DNA from: Cheiracanthium punctorium
Taxonomy: Eukaryota; Arthropoda; Arachnida; Araneae; Cheiracanthiidae
Reading direction: 5' to 3'
Assembly (NCBI GenBank): GCA_038373885.1
Contig: JAWZYV010019475.1
Coordinates: 346,001-410,000, forward strand
Length of the DNA stretch: 64,000 nucleotides
The position numbers and the translations under genes are program-made. Each line of letters opens with the position of its first letter. Within the stretch, counting starts at the first letter, position 1. Below are positions 12,311-23,712 of the stretch, in pieces. Below the pieces are notes generated by a model. The model was not told where the DNA came from and searched no databases. It worked only from the letters and a program-made list of their open reading frames with translations.

Positions 12311-12374
12311 TTACAGCCACAGCAATATCCCCACCCCTTTTAAAGAACTATATGTCTGCCTTATGTCATTCAAT

Positions 12375-13190
12375 ATAAAGGAAAATTAATATTAAAATAT
12401 TTTATTTATTTGTTATATTTAACTTAGAAATAAATTCGAAAATACAAGTTTTGCTACTGATTATTTTTAAAAGTTTCAAATGCTTAAAATTTACGATCAT
12501 GGCCTGACAGAGCAGAAGCACATTCCAAGACATTAAAAGTATACGGGAGAAGAGTACACAATTACAAAAAACTGATTTAGGCCATGGACATTTTTAAATA
12601 CAAATGGTTAATTTCTCATAATCAAATAAATGTACAGTTTCACATTATGTCACAACCACTCCTTCTGAATAGCCGTCATATCAAAAGCTAGTTTCAACTT
12701 TTTTATTGGCATTCTCGGTAGGCATATATCACTCGGAAAATTTTGGAGTCTGTCTACAGTCACGTGGTTTAAATTGCGCTATTGTAAAACTTTTGTCGCT
12801 GGAAAAAAAAAAAAAAAGTCTCGACAGGCAGCATCCCAAGAGCAGTTTCTGCTTTCATAAACTGTCTTAATTATTTATTTTGACTTAATTTTTATTTTAA
12901 TATTTTTTTGTTCGAAAATTTCAACATTAATTAACAATTATTTTTTCAAACTTTTCAGCAATCCTAACCATTCAGTATTTTTCTTTTTACAAAAAGAGGG
13001 ATCTTCAACACATCTTTGCAAAAATAAACTATTCTGATTTACTAAATAAAACTCATAACCTTATTATTCAACTTATTTAAATTATTTACATACCGGAGTA
13101 ATTCTAATTACTTAAAAAAAAAAACAAGAATACAAGTGTCAATTTGGTCCAATGAAAGTTGTTGGCAATCTAGAGAAATCAAGAGTCTTA
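12375..13190. other. AT-rich spacer
   Basis: No gene recognised; contains a short poly-A run near 12805. Confidence 0.3.
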
Positions 13191-13285
13191 ATCCCCCCCC
13201 CCCCCCAATGATGGTCATAATTACCCCTCATTCTTTTTGTAATTTTCTGACTTTGTTGGGGGGTAATTATGACCATCCCCTTAGA
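13190..13285. repeat. Foldback repeat with 18-bp arms
   Basis: gatggtcataattacccc (13210-13227) and its exact reverse complement (13260-13277) surround about 32 bp of AT-rich sequence; a poly-C run precedes it. A small MITE is likely. Confidence 0.7.
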
Positions 13286-13499
13286 TTTTAAGTAAATAGC
13301 CTTACGGATTACAAAATTTTTATTGAATATTCTTAAAATTCATTTCTGTTTTATTCTCTATTCGCCTTTTTAATATTTTAATTTGTAATAATCATGATGG
13401 TCTATTTGTGATTTTTTGAATCGAGATAAGAAATAGCGAAAGAAAAAATTGCAATGCTACTCGAAATTTACAATTTCTACTTTAAAATTATGTTACTAT

Positions 13500-13905
13500 T
13501 ACTAATGCCCTTTGGCTAAACGTGGTGCGGCCTCAGATACTTTAAATAGGACAGCGACGGGCAAAACTAAGCAGCTTCCGGCTTCCTTGTAAATTAACCT
13601 CATTGGAAGGAAGAGCAGCTTAGCTCGGGGTCTGCTAATTTTGAACAAATTCCAGATGAGAGGCCAGCACCTGGACTGGCACCCCCAGAGGTATCATTTC
13701 AACATGGAGGAAATTGGAGTCAAGCCAGATTTTACGTGCACCAGAGGACATCTCCCTTAAGCATCCTCACAGTAGTCCAAGTGGTGCTGACCAAGTTGGC
13801 TCAGCCTCACTTTTGGTGCTCTTATGGGAATGAAACTTAAAACGACTGGTCCGATGCGAGGCTTTTAAAAATTATAAAAAGGCCTGTTGTTCCCATCGCC
13901 TCTCA
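13500..13905. other. GC-richer island of unknown origin
   Basis: Sequence such as gccctttggctaaacgtggt and ccagcacctggactggcacc stands out from the AT-rich surroundings. There are no long open frames or splice pattern, and it matches nothing else in the window. It may be an unclassified SINE or other old insertion. Confidence 0.35.
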
Positions 13906-13907
13906 GT

Positions 13908-14077
13908 GGCAGATCCAGAGAAGAGGCAAGTTGTCCCCCCTCCCCAATCCCAGACAAATTATTTTTTAAACTGTGAATGATTAACTTATCTTGTAAATTC
14001 AAGTGCATTTATAAGAGAAAGGTGATAAAAAAATAGTGCCCCCTCCCCCTGAGTTCTTTTTTCTGGATCCACCCTTA
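13908..14077. repeat. Decayed MITE with GTGGCAGATCCAGA-type ends
   Basis: cagtggcagatccagagaag at the left and ctggatccacccttacccc at the right are imperfect inverted repeats around C-rich and AT-rich filler. A target duplication is not visible. Confidence 0.5.
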
Positions 14078-14493
14078 CCCCTTACAAAAAAAAGAAAGGG
14101 GGATCAGATCAAACGGGAAATTCTTTTTTTAGTTTTGAGCCTACTTAATATTTCTTCAAAAATTGTTGCTGCACTCATACCAGAGGAGCTTTGAAAGTAA
14201 AAAATCCACGACGCATATCCACTTTCTTTATTTTCGACATTTATCCGAACATTGTCATATGGTTATTAGCTAATGAAATTATTATCCGCGTGGGGGGAAT
14301 TCCGATCTTGGCTTCTGAAGGGTCCTTGGCAGGGCTTCCAACACGGCGACTATATTTACGAAAGCTCTTTTCTCCCTTCTACTTAAAAATAGTCATACGC
14401 GAAGACAAGAGTTACTTTCGGAGACACAACACGCAACCACAGTCCGCACTTGACGTTTTTTTGTTTATTTGTGCCGTTGGTGTTTTGTTTGAG

Positions 14494-14542
14494 ATGGATG
14501 TGCTTAATTCCAAAGCGCCAATGCCTTATGGATCCAATTTCC
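14494..14542 (+). CDS. Candidate first coding exon of an unidentified gene
   Basis: An ATG at 14494 opens MDVLNSKAPMPYGSNF and runs into an excellent donor gtaagt (14543-14548) in phase 1. The 150 bp before it are GC-richer and repeat-free (ggagacacaacacgcaacca, cagtccgcacttgacg), as a promoter or 5' UTR would be. I could not find a following exon that fits, and joining to the coiled-coil gene gives an immediate stop. It may be the start of a gene with very long introns, or chance. Confidence 0.3.
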
Positions 14543-14549
14543 GTAAGTT

Positions 14550-15496
14550 AATGTTTTGATGACTGATTTTACTGGCTTTTCCCACTCGAGCTTTTTTAAA
14601 AGAAAAATCGTTTTATGCGAGATGCAAGTTGGCGCAGATATTTTTAGAGCTTGCTCAGATGAAAAAATGACAGTTCTTAAGGTGTTTGTTACCATTTTTT
14701 GGGAAGTCTACCGTAATTTAAAATAAATTCTGCAATGCTTGGTATATGCATGCTTTGACTCAAAACTTTTATTCCAGACTACTATAACTTAATTGCTTGT
14801 TTTGCTATATTGGATGTGTATAGTTCGTACTTTCCTTTTTACTTGTTGATAATAATAGATATGAGTTATGTTTTTAAATTATGGTACTTGTACGTAGTTA
14901 GGTAAACAATGGGTCATATTTATTACATCGTTTTTAAATCACGACTTATATAGATAAACAAATTTTTATTTCTAAAGACATTTTAATAGTTTTTTCCTTG
15001 CTTATATTAATAATTTTAATCAGTGGAATGAAAGTATTTTATTTTATTTTGTTATTTAAATATGAATATTGATTGTTTTTATTTTGTTCATTTCCATAAC
15101 ACTATTCTGAGTTACTTGTTACAATTTCTGACTTGCGTTCGTATAAATTTCTGTCTAAATAGAAAGCTAGCAAATATTTATAAACATACAAATGCATTTT
15201 TGTATTGTCATTGTTTTTAGATTAAAATTTGTTCTCCTTTACTTCCACTATTTGCAGTTTTTAGTTTCGATTGCAAATAGTGTAGAGCTCAAAATTAACA
15301 TATCAGAGATTACAACCAAGAATTTTCACACCGAGTTGTAAAACGCACCATGCTGATAAATATAAATGTTTTAAAGCCATTTATCAAGTTCAAGAGTATA
15401 TTTTTATTGCATTGTACAGTTTATTTTGAAGTCGATATATTTTTAACTTAAAATGCACATTTGCCGTTATGTAATCTCTGTAGACAGTCTGAAGTT

Positions 15497-15529
<33 letters not shown>

Positions 15530-16390
15530 TATTAAAACACAAGATCATTCGCTGCAACATTTTATATAAGATTACTCTAAAAAGTTATAAACTAGCTAGT
15601 AAATGCCATTAATTTAATTGTCATAAGAAATGCATTTAAAAAACTAAGATAAATATAATGAAATGGCATGAAAAAATTAATCCTTAAATATTCACTTTAA
15701 GATCCTAAAATGATTTTTAATTTGTATCCAACATAGTTAGAAAAAATTACTGATTTAGTCTGAAGGTTGGTCTTCAATTTTTAAAACTACTTTTTTTATA
15801 AGTTGTAAGCCTTAGGTAGCACAAAAGCTTTCGAAATTCGCACAGTAAAAACATTTTCTACACATTTTATAATATATACCACACATTATAATTTCCGTTT
15901 TTACTAAGAACTCTTGCTAGCTTGATGGCAGGTTTTAAAAACCGTTTTTAAAAAACTTTTTAGTGTTTAGTGGCGAAGAACTCAACGACCGCTTGGCTGA
16001 TTGCCTATGTTTTAATTTTTTTTTATTGCCTTGTTTAAACTATCGATTTTTCCTCATAAAAAAGCCACTAAAGATATTCAATAGAGATTAAATCATAAAG
16101 CACACCATAATAGTGACAGGCTATATGCTGCTTTGGCGGCTCAAGAGAAAATCGCAAGATGACAGTTTCTGACTCATCTACCATACTCTCCAGACCTAAC
16201 ACTCACCGATTATCGTTTATTTCTATTAGTTTTTATTTTTAAAAAAGAATTCAAAACTTAAGTAGATGCGAGCGTTGTCAACCAAGCACTTCTGGAATTC
16301 TTTGCCTTGAAAGATGAGGAATTAAAAATTGTAATTACAAATTGCATTACCTGTTCAGAGGTCATAGGTTACTGTAGAAATTATGTTGAT
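14550..16390. other. AT-rich spacer
   Basis: No gene recognised. Includes a long T run at 15500-15530. Confidence 0.35.
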
Positions 16391-16399
16391 ATATTAATT

Positions 16400-17090
16400 C
16401 TAGAAGTCAAAGACCGTGGTGGAGGCAATTAAAACGGGCGTTAGAAAAAACATTTGAGGATAATATGTCTATACTCAATATATTTAATCTTCGTCCACCT
16501 AAAATAAGTTCCTATTCAATTTTATTATATACCCAATCGAATTTCCCGCTCTTCTGGAAACGCGCGAAAACTTTTGCCATTCGAAAGATTTCGTTTAGTG
16601 TACACACTCTTTCTTATAACCATGCAGCCTTTAAAAAAAAATTAAACTATGTAATCTGGAAAAAACTATTTAAACGAATTGAAATCACACCTTCCTTTCA
16701 AAGACTGATGACTGTGATGAATATGATGTCATATCGATTCCAACAGCTCATTTTGTGGCGCAAAGGATTCACTTTTTTTTACTCTCGGAAATAAAATGGA
16801 GCTGAAAATAGCAAAAAATCGCTTAAAAATTAGGGAACCGGCAGATTTTCAGATTTTTTAAGCAGCACAGATTGTTTTTTATACTTTTATACATAATTAC
16901 GAAAAAATTTCAAGCGGATCGCATAAAAGGTGTAGATGTTATTATGCTTTTTCTGCTTTGTAATCTTTTTGAACTTTTCAATCGTCTTGGAGTAATGGCG
17001 GTAAAATATTTATATTGAAGTGGTTGCCCTGAATAGTTACAGAGTGAGTCAGTGAGTCAGGGATCAGCGTAACTATATAGTAGGATTATT
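16400..17090 (-). mobile_element. Repeat family T, copy 1 (possibly Helitron-like), minus orientation
   Basis: Homologous over most of its length to 22996-23690 in the opposite orientation. Shared blocks include tactctcggaaataaaatgg, gatccctgactcactgactc and the cctccac(a/c)acgg end. Its minus-strand start tcctactatatagttacgct and the ctag near 16402 would suit a Helitron-type element, but I see no clear terminal hairpin. The 109-residue open frame at 16465-16794 is within this repeat and has no recognised domain. Confidence 0.6.
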
Positions 17091-17099
17091 TAATGTAGA

Positions 17100-18305
17100 A
17101 ATGTTTTATTTTTCACTTCCTGTACTTCATTAAAAGACAAAGCTTCTGTTAGACAAAAAAGGTCTTTTTTAAAGAAAAAAAACATGGAATAATCCAATGA
17201 TATTACTGAGTCAACCGAGCAGTACTACCTATTACAACAGAAACAAAATCAGCATATTAAAACTGCAAATTTTATCTACGTTTAAATGCACTGTAAGTCT
17301 AGTTTCCATATCTAATAAAACAATAAACTTTTTATTTTTACTTATATCGGAGTAAAAATTGAAAATAACACGTTTTACAAACAGGGAATACTGCCCCGAG
17401 AACATGCAAAAAAAATGATTTATAACTTAATTTATATTTGTCCTAAATGATGGAGGGAAAGTAATTTTATATTTTCAGTCTTAATTAAATAGAATAGTTT
17501 CGGACAGTAGTAAAACTTTTAAAGGCATTTCATTAATGAGATCAAATGTTTGATTAATTTTTGGTCCAAATTTTATCATATCTTATTTGAAATTTTTGGT
17601 CTTAAAGTAAATTGAAAATAATGAACATTACCATTTTAGAGGGTTTTTAAAAATGTAATTGTTGAGATGGCTAACAGAAATTCTTCAGACTAAAATTATT
17701 TTTATTTTCTATTTCATGCAAAATATTGTTTGAAATCGAAAAATGTACCTAGATGTAATGATTAAAATATTTTTCATCTGTACACTGTTTTAAATATAAC
17801 TTCAATGTTTCACCAAATAACCGGTAAAATCAGAGAGTAACAAGCAATGTCAGATACGTACGTTGAACGGTATTAATAGTTCACCCGAAAATGTCTTATA
17901 AAATAAGAAAAACTGCGTCATGAATTCTTCGAAAAGAAAAATCTTCCAAAAATGGAAGAAAGAACTTTTGTTAAAAAATGTAGGCTGTGTAAAGGAGCTA
18001 CCACGTTTGACAGCAATGGCTATCTACATTCATTTAAAAGAGAACAGAAACTGATTATACCTCATAACTCATCAATATTTTTGAGTTACTGTTAGTTTCC
18101 AAAAATAACGTGTAAAATACCAGAGCTTAATATTCTATTTTTAACAATAACATTTTTTATTGAAAATTGAGATAAAACAATGCTATGTATAGTTTGTTTT
18201 TGCTAAAGCATTTGTCAGTAGTTGCTTAATTGTCAATGCGCGATCGTTTGAGCCAGTCATTATGCGAGTTTGAGTACCGAGTGGAACGTTTTCTTCTAGT
18301 AATGT
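17100..18305. other. AT-rich spacer
   Basis: No gene or clear repeat recognised. Confidence 0.3.
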
Positions 18306-18710
18306 GTATTAATTATTAGGGATCGACCGATACAACATTTTCGCCGATGACCGATACCGATACTTTACCTATAAATTCATTTTCAGAAATAGCCGATACC
18401 GATACTTTTAAGTTATGGTATCGGCCGATACCGATACTTTACATAATTTAATGTCATTTAAACCTACATCTGTATTCTGGGCAGTTTTTGTAATGAGAGT
18501 GTAGTTCTCGTTAAAATGAATAACAGCATGATGAAATTTGATCCCAGTAGAAAGCATTAAAAAGAAAAAAAAAGTGGATATATTGAAGTGTGAATTTACA
18601 GTAGTTCTAGTCTTTCTTTTCTATTCAATCATGCTGACGAATGGCCGAATTTATAAAAAGCTGAGCACTGGGAAGCGTCTTAGTGTGCATGTTCGGAATT
18701 CTTTCTCCTC

Positions 18711-18860
18711 ACGTGGCTGTCGATCTAGTGGTCTAGATCGACAGCCACGAGTTTTGGGCGATTTTCTCCAGACGTTATGTGAATATCCGTTAGACTCCCT
18801 TAAAAAGTCCTCCGCCCAAGCCCCCCTCCTGTAGGTAGATTCTCCTCATTTAGGCTTGAC
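18711..18860 (+). mobile_element. SINE family S, 5'-truncated body
   Basis: Matches the 33558 copy from the gcggctgttgatctaacgg block through aaaagtcctccgcccaagcc. It contains a perfect 17-bp hairpin (18712-18728 with 18733-18749, loop tggt) made by an inverted duplication absent from the other copies. Confidence 0.65.
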
Positions 18861-20353
18861 AGAACAAAAACACGGGGGAGGGGGGAAGTTAAAGAGATAT
18901 ATTAATAAGAGAATCCATTTCCAGTGCCGACTAGTGCAAATATTTAAATCAATTTTTCTCACCCACTATTTTGTCGCCTAATTGTTGCTATGAGCCAGAT
19001 AAAAGGTTTCCTCCATATTAGATACAAAACAGCTTCCTGCTTGCTCTTATTTTTATATGTGTCTTTGTTTTTGGTTCATGCCTCGATTTTGTGCTTACAA
19101 AAGTAAACACGTGAAATTTATTCAACTTCTAAGCTTGCAAGTTTTATTTAGATTTTCTTTAATTATAATTCTTTCACATAAGAAAATATTTTTTAGATTA
19201 CTTAAACTGCCTTAAATTGTGATAATGTATAAACTGTACAGTATTAAGTAAGTACATATGCATTTAGATATTGTTCATTAAATACATATATAAATTCTTC
19301 CTTTAAAATGCATAATAAGTTAACATTAATTAATGGTTTTATTTATCTGCTCTGATTAATTAACCACTAAGTGAATTATTAAATGCTTTAGCAAGATTTC
19401 TTTTTAATATGAACTCATATGATCATTTTTAAGTTCTTTTTGAAAATCGGAATATTTTGATTCTCCGGACAGGGTTAAGTCACAATTAATCCGGATGATC
19501 CACGTATTTGATCTTTTCTGTACGAAGAACAGGTATACACCGATTCCTGTGTTTTCCTTATATATTATTCACAAGGAATATTTTTTTACCCCAAAATTAG
19601 AAATAAACTAACTAATAATTAGTATTACTAATTATCCTAATACAGCTTCAACTTTTTAAATTAACGATATAAATAATGATTAGATATTGATAATTATTAC
19701 ACTTCTCAAAACAGAATGATACACAAATCCTACGTTCTCTCATTAATCTGATAGATAATGAAATCATTAAATGTTTGATAATTCGTACTTTTGATAGTGT
19801 GTAATGTTTTAAAAATGAATCATTTAACTTCTGGCCAACATAATTAAAGTTCATGGGTGTCGAAAGGTTTCAAGTCACTTCCAAAAAGTTAACTTCTTTG
19901 CGACCAAAAAGGAATAAATTGTTTTTACATATAGATTTCGTTTATAATTTTAGTATAATTGATTTTGTCATTGAAACAGCTACAATATGAAGAAAAATAT
20001 TTTTGCTCGTTTTCAAGCTACGCCTTGGAGGACCTAAATAAAAGATGCTTAAAAATGACGAGATTAAATGAAAGTTAAAGAAAAATCCAAAAACGATAAA
20101 CTAAATTCAATTTTCAAGTCTTAAAAAAAAAGGTGATACTTAAAGTGTCCATAGTTAATGAATTTGATCTTCAGTGTTTTTGTTTTTATGATCATTGTTA
20201 ACATTTTTTCTGTGATTGATATGAAAAATTTTTATCTGTTTTAATTCTAAGCTCTGAGCAGGGGCGGCGTGGCACGGTAAGAAAGGTGTGGGTGCCATCG
20301 TCGAAAGGGGGGGGGGCATTTCGAACTAAAACTGAGAAAATCTTGATCTAGAT

Positions 20354-20576
20354 CAGTGGTTCCCAAACTTTTTTGTCCTTCTCTTCAAAAAATCTTCAAC
20401 TAGATTTTTTTCGCGACCCACTACTGCATAACGATAACTAATATAGGCTATATAAAACAGTATAGTTTACTGTATATATAAAACACTAAATTTTAATTTT
20501 CCCCACCCTTTTTGACGCACCGAAATTGCTCCCGTGACCCAACAATGGGTCGCGGCCCATAGTTTAGGAACCACTG
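20354..20576. mobile_element. hAT MITE (CAGTGGTTCCCAAAC family)
   Basis: Left CAGTGGTTCCCAAACTTTTT and right TAGTTTAGGAACCACTG are TIRs. Flanks atctagat (20346-20353) and atctagag (20577-20584) match at seven of eight positions. Internal text contains cgcgaccca and its complement tgggtcgcgg, as usual for this widespread hAT terminus. Non-coding, nested in the larger hAT element. Confidence 0.9.
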
Positions 20577-20744
20577 ATCTAGAGCACAAAAGGGGCACCA
20601 TGGGCGGGTATGTCCGACAAACGTCATTTGGTTCAAACCCTATCCCCGTTTGCATAATAAAATGCCTGTATCTGAAGTCCTATAAGCTAAATAGAAACAA
20701 ATTCCTCAAACTTATTTCGAAGGCTGAAATATTACACTTTAACA

Positions 20745-20962
20745 CGCATATGGGCAACTGCCGGCCCGCGGGTCGGATGTGGCCTGCCACGGCTTTTGAT
20801 CCGGCCCGCGGAACATTTGAAAACTCCGTATAAGCCATTCAATATCCCATATAAATCCCAATTATACGACCCGCCACTTCGCTAAAATCCGCAAGTTTGG
20901 CCCGCGACTTCGCTATAAACCTAAATTTTGGCCCACAACTTTTCAAAGGTTGCCCATACCTG
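20745..20962. mobile_element. hAT MITE (TATGGGCAAC family)
   Basis: Ends CGCATATGGGCAACTGCCGG and GGTTGCCCATACCTG are imperfect TIRs with subterminal ggcccgcgg-type units, bounded by the exact 8-bp duplication ctttaaca (20737-20744 and 20963-20970). Non-coding. Confidence 0.9.
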
Positions 20963-21167
20963 CTTTAACACTTTAAAGGTTGTCTTCCTCTGAAATATCA
21001 AACGATGTCAAGGACAGTTTCCCTCATCAATTTTGATATCTATATCATACCGAAGCCGAATCAGATGTCCTTGGGCCAATTTTTTAAATAAAAATTTAAA
21101 GCATGTCTCTTCGCGTGAAATCTATATCAAGAGCTAGACTTTCTCCAACGATATTTGTCTATATATA

Positions 21168-22114
21168 CAGTAGAACCTCCGTATAACGAAGTCTCCTTAC
21201 AACGAATTTCTCCCTATAACGAAATTTTTCATGGAAACGTAAAACGTAACTTTAAGGCTTAAATAACACTATAAACATTCTCCATATAACGAAGAGCTTA
21301 TCTTCCCAAAGCGAATGTTTCAGATTTACCTTTGATTTTTTTTTTTTTTTTTTTGGTTACTTTTGAAGAAAATTTTAATTTTTGGACGGACCACTTAGTG
21401 GAAGAGTAACAGATGATAAAAATGGAGGCCAGGAAAGTGAAACTGACTCCGATAATGAAGACACTTCACCAGAGCCCGATAATGACCAACAGGGGCACCG
21501 GGTATTGATAGATGTGGGGGGGGAATCAATGAAATTTGCTATATTTTTCATAAATTTTGATAAAAAAAGAATATTTCAGAAAGACATTTAAAATTGGGGA
21601 CCCTGGTCAAAGTCCCGATTTGATCATATAATAATAAGGCCCTGCGCTTCACGACCAAAACCGCATCAAACTTTAATGCTTCAATCTTTCAAAACCATTA
21701 AAAAGAGGTTTCCAAATGGAAGAAAATGTGCCTCACTCTATTTTCAGCGGACTTTTAACATGTGAATATTTTTATGAAAATTTAAACTCCCAGAATGCAA
21801 AACAATGTAAAATACCGGAATTTTGAAGTAAAATAAACGTAAGTACATTACATATTTTGTTCTCTAAATTTGTGGATTGTCTTTACTTTTGAACATTTCA
21901 TTTATACAAATAAACCGTAAGTTTAACAAATTTATTATAAATACCAATTTATTTTTAATTGAAAGTCATAATTTAATACTTTTAAACATCGAATTAACTA
22001 AAAAGTTTGTAATATTTGCTGAAATAACTACAAAAATTTCTAATCTCTGTACAACGAAATTTTCTCAATAGCGAATTTTTTAACTGGAACCAAGCGAGTT
22101 CGTTATAGGGAGAT

Positions 22115-22120
<6 letters not shown>
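21168..22120. mobile_element. pogo/Tigger-like element
   Basis: Left end CAGTAGAACCTCCGTATAAC and right end (reverse complement) CACACAATCTCCCTATAACG, both next to TA. Internal phrases (ccttacaacgaatttctccc, ctccatataacgaagagc) repeat the terminal theme. An acidic open segment (ESETDSDNEDTSPEPDND, about 21437-21490) may be a transposase C-terminal remnant. Nested inside the hAT element at 18317-22660. Confidence 0.75.
21480..21640 (+). repeat. Repeat shared with 31268-31440
   Basis: gataatgaccaacaggggca, gatgtggggggg, aaattttgataaaaaaagaa and tttaaaattggggaccctg recur in the same order at 31268-31440. The family is not named; it looks like a short decayed element carried by two unrelated hosts. 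Confidence 0.65.
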
Positions 22121-22146
<26 letters not shown>

Positions 22147-22218
22147 AATGAACTCTTTTTCGAGTCCACACAGTGAGAAAATAAACGATTATATAACTGA
22201 AGTAAAATTATAGCCTAC

Positions 22219-22375
22219 CTCTCGACATTTGTTTTTTGCAATCCTTGCAGATAGCGTATTTAGTGTTGGCCATCAATTCAAAATAATTTGGAAGAATAGT
22301 CGATTGTCCTGTTAAACTGTCATTTAACGATTCCTCGTCCATAATTTCGACCACACTTGGTGATACGACATCCAT
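22219..22375 (-). CDS. hAT transposase first exon with start of a BED zinc finger
   Basis: From an ATG at 22375 the minus strand reads 52 codons without interruption, starting MDVVSPSVVEIMDEESLNDS and ending YAICKDCKKQMSR, then meets the donor gtaggc in phase 1. The C-x2-C of AICKDC with a preceding aromatic (NYFEL) is the first half of a BED finger, the DNA-binding domain usual at hAT transposase N-termini. The His pair would be in the next exon, which I cannot find. It lies about 285 bp inside the right TIR, as a transposase start should. Confidence 0.65.
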
Positions 22376-22669
22376 TTAGCGAGGTTAGAATTTAAAAAAA
22401 CACAGCTCGAAAAAACTCGCGCAAACAAATGTACCAATGAAACGACGCCTCTCATCTCATTACCAAAATAAAGATTCTAGAATGATGTTGAGCCTGCGTG
22501 GTTTCATCTGAAAAGCGAAGTATCGGCAGAAAAGTATCTGTGAAAATGGATGAAAGCAACAGAAACCGATACTTTCTCGATACTTTTAGAATCGAAAGAA
22601 CCGATACCGATACCTATTAAAATAGGAAGTATCGGCGCCGATACTATCGGTCGATCCCTATTAATTATG

Positions 22670-22995
22670 ATATACAATGAGGCTTGAGGAAACACTGCTA
22701 AAATGGTGAATCTTAGCACCATATTTTTTCAAAATACCGGTTGCAGCTAAATAAGCACCGGAATTTTGGTGAAACGTTGAACTACATTTTTAAGAGTGAC
22801 ATACATGAAGCGTAACAGCCATGTTTGTATATGTTGACCATTTAGAAGGCATATTTAAAAATACGTTTGATGCTTCCAGTTATAGTTTCTATTCTTATGA
22901 TGCTTACTTAACTGACAGAATTCTATTAATCTTTCAGTTTTGAATATGCATACACATCCAGATACACACATGCACATGCACACAGATATACATAC
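22670..22995. other. Spacer
   Basis: No gene recognised; contains cacacatgcacatgcacaca near 22966, a short CA-rich run. Confidence 0.3.
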
Positions 22996-23690
22996 CATCC
23001 TACTATACCGTTACGCTGATCCCTGACTCACTGACTCGCTGATTCACTGACTCACTCTGTAACAGTTCCGAGTTAACCAATCCAAAATAAAACTTGAACC
23101 ACCATTACTCTAAGATTAAAAAGTTCAAAAAGATTTAAAAGCACAAAAAGTGAAATAACATCTACACCATTTGTAAGATCTACTTGAAAATTTTCATGAT
23201 CATGTACAAAAATATAGAAAACAATCTGCGCTACTTTAAAAATCTGAAAATCTATACGTTCCCTCATTTTTAAGCGATTCTTCTGTATTTTCAGCTCCAT
23301 TTTATTTCCGAGAGTAAAAAATGTCAATCATTCGCGTGACAAAAGCTATCTCAAGTGAAAATGACGCCATATGATTGGGATTCAAATTCGTTTAAAATAG
23401 TTTTTCCTGATAACATAGTTTAATGTTTTTTTTTTCATGAAAATGATCGTCTGTTAGAAGCATTAATATAAGATGGGTTGTGTACACAAAACGGAATCAT
23501 TCGAACGTGAACAGTTTCCGCGCATTTCCAGAAGAGTGTGGATTTCGATTTGGGTTTATAATAAAAATTGAATATGGAGTTATTTATTTTAGATGGACGA
23601 AGATTAAATATAATGAGTCTAGGAATATTTTCGTTAAATATTTTTTTCTAGCGCCCTTTTGTAATTGCCTCCACAACGGGTTTTGACTTC
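22996..23690 (+). mobile_element. Repeat family T, copy 2, plus orientation
   Basis: It starts tcctactataccgttacgct, runs into gatccctgactcactgactc, and ends gcctccacaacgggttttga. It mirrors the copy at 16400-17090, so the hAT element between them is flanked by an inverted pair. Open frames within are short and unrecognised. Confidence 0.6.
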
Positions 23691-23712
23691 CTGTATATGC
23701 ATATTTACTAAA

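Larger units (their letters stand above)
9551..12370 (-). mobile_element. Non-LTR retrotransposon (jockey/CR1-like LINE), 5'-truncated and dead
   Basis: On the minus strand, pieces of a LINE polyprotein run in order through several frames. An endonuclease piece has IFICGDFNLS (about 12010-12310). A linker piece follows (about 11460-11935), then the reverse transcriptase (10482-11185), then a C-terminal domain with WDPYHKNKIKILERVQTQFA (about 10030-10115) and VVNNVVDCSDIFQSI (9653-9946). The 3' end is an (AAAT)n tail, seen on the + strand as the ttta repeat at 9551-9585. Frameshifts and a changed catalytic motif show it is inactive. Clade is from remembered motif patterns. Confidence 0.9.
18317..22660 (-). 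mobile_element. hAT transposon with exact 8-bp target duplication and nested insertions
   Basis: Left end TAGGGATCGACCGATACAAC and right end ATCGGTCGATCCCTA are TIRs, flanked by the identical octamer ttaattat (18309-18316 and 22661-22668). Both subterminal regions contain clustered CCGATACCGATAC units, probable transposase-binding repeats. A minus-strand first exon with half of a BED zinc finger lies next to the right end (22219-22375). The remaining transposase is not recognisable and other elements have inserted: a SINE piece (18711), two hAT MITEs (20354 and 20745) and a pogo-type element (21168). Confidence 0.9.

Noticed and set aside
14191..14559. 122-residue + strand open frame in full
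   Set aside because: Starts at TTG, has no domain, and a strong splice donor lies inside it; only the short ATG exon at 14494 is kept as a candidate.
16465..16794. 109-residue + strand open frame
   Set aside because: It lies wholly inside repeat family T, which occurs again inverted at 22996-23690 without the frame being kept; no domain visible.
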